Origin: JBDHTS01 sp044220535
GTDB taxonomy: Bacteria; Pseudomonadota; Alphaproteobacteria; Micavibrionales; Micavibrionaceae
DNA: 5,103 nucleotides
Assembly: GCA_044220535.1 (NCBI GenBank)
Contig: JBGAQU010000112.1
Coordinates: 1 to 5,103 of the forward strand
Direction of reading: 5' to 3'
Below the pieces are notes generated by a model. It saw only the letters and a list, made by a program, of their open reading frames with translations, was not told the DNA's origin and did not search any database. How positions within the stretch are numbered: position 1 is the stretch's first letter; the number at the start of each line of letters is the position of its first letter. Positions 5,059 to 5,103 of this stretch are shown one piece after another. The translations under genes were made by a program, and so were the position numbers.

Positions 5059-5103
5059 CGGAGACCCGAAGAAGAAAGGATTTTTTACTACAGAGGTCGC
5101 AGA
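5059..5103. repeat. Truncated third copy of the trpF/pdxT palindromic repeat unit
   Basis: GAGACCCGAAGAAGAA (5061-5076) is identical to 2923-2938. After a T-rich spacer, 5087-5103 matches 2951-2967 at 16 of 17 positions (ACTACAGAGG then CGCAGA). The spacer differs in sequence but has nearly the same length. The copy runs in the same orientation as the left unit of the element after trpF and is cut by the window edge, so whether a palindromic partner follows is unknown. It sits upstream of the pdxS promoter, so the pdx locus has this repeat on both sides. Confidence 0.8.

Noticed and set aside
1..5103. tRNA, rRNA, phage integrase or toxin–antitoxin modules
   Set aside because: No cloverleaf, rRNA motif, integrase signature or paired small toxin/antitoxin frames could be seen on either strand.

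Overview
The window looks like a piece of an alphaproteobacterial chromosome. The order ihfB – LapA-domain gene – pyrF – trpF, all on the + strand, is one I associate with that class, and the core genes are G+C-rich with alphaproteobacterial-looking proteins. The genus cannot be named from the sequence.

Layout. Positions 1-424 (- strand) hold the 5' part of an A+T-rich, unrecognised gene that runs off the left edge. A 239-base divergent intergenic region follows, with small palindromes and a candidate ihfB promoter. The + strand run is then ihfB (IHF beta, 664-963), a roughly 135-base imperfect palindromic repeat (963-1098), a LapA/DUF1049 membrane protein (1138-1491), pyrF (1493-2227) and trpF (2277-2951). 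A second, different palindromic element (about 2914-3055) lies between trpF and the convergent pdx locus. Its core is a perfect 28-bp inverted repeat. On the - strand come pdxS (4071-4964), an A+T-rich unrecognised gene (3620-4069) and pdxT (3058-3630), packed as one operon behind a good sigma70-type promoter (5000-5028). A third, truncated copy of the second repeat starts at about 5059 and runs off the right edge.

How the genes fit together. PyrF (UMP synthesis) and TrpF (tryptophan synthesis) are housekeeping TIM-barrel enzymes in a probable operon with the LapA-domain gene. PdxS and PdxT are the two subunits of ribose-5-phosphate-dependent PLP synthase. PdxT makes ammonia from glutamine, and PdxS condenses it with ribose 5-phosphate and glyceraldehyde 3-phosphate.

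There is no clear new defence or mobile system here. The most interesting features are the repeats and the insertions into conserved gene order. One palindromic repeat supplies the last codons and the stop of trpF. Copies of the same repeat lie on both sides of the pdx operon. An A+T-rich gene sits seamlessly between pdxS and pdxT. The ihfB–lapA repeat carries an intrinsic terminator pointing against the genes, and its right end may supply the -35 box of the lapA promoter.
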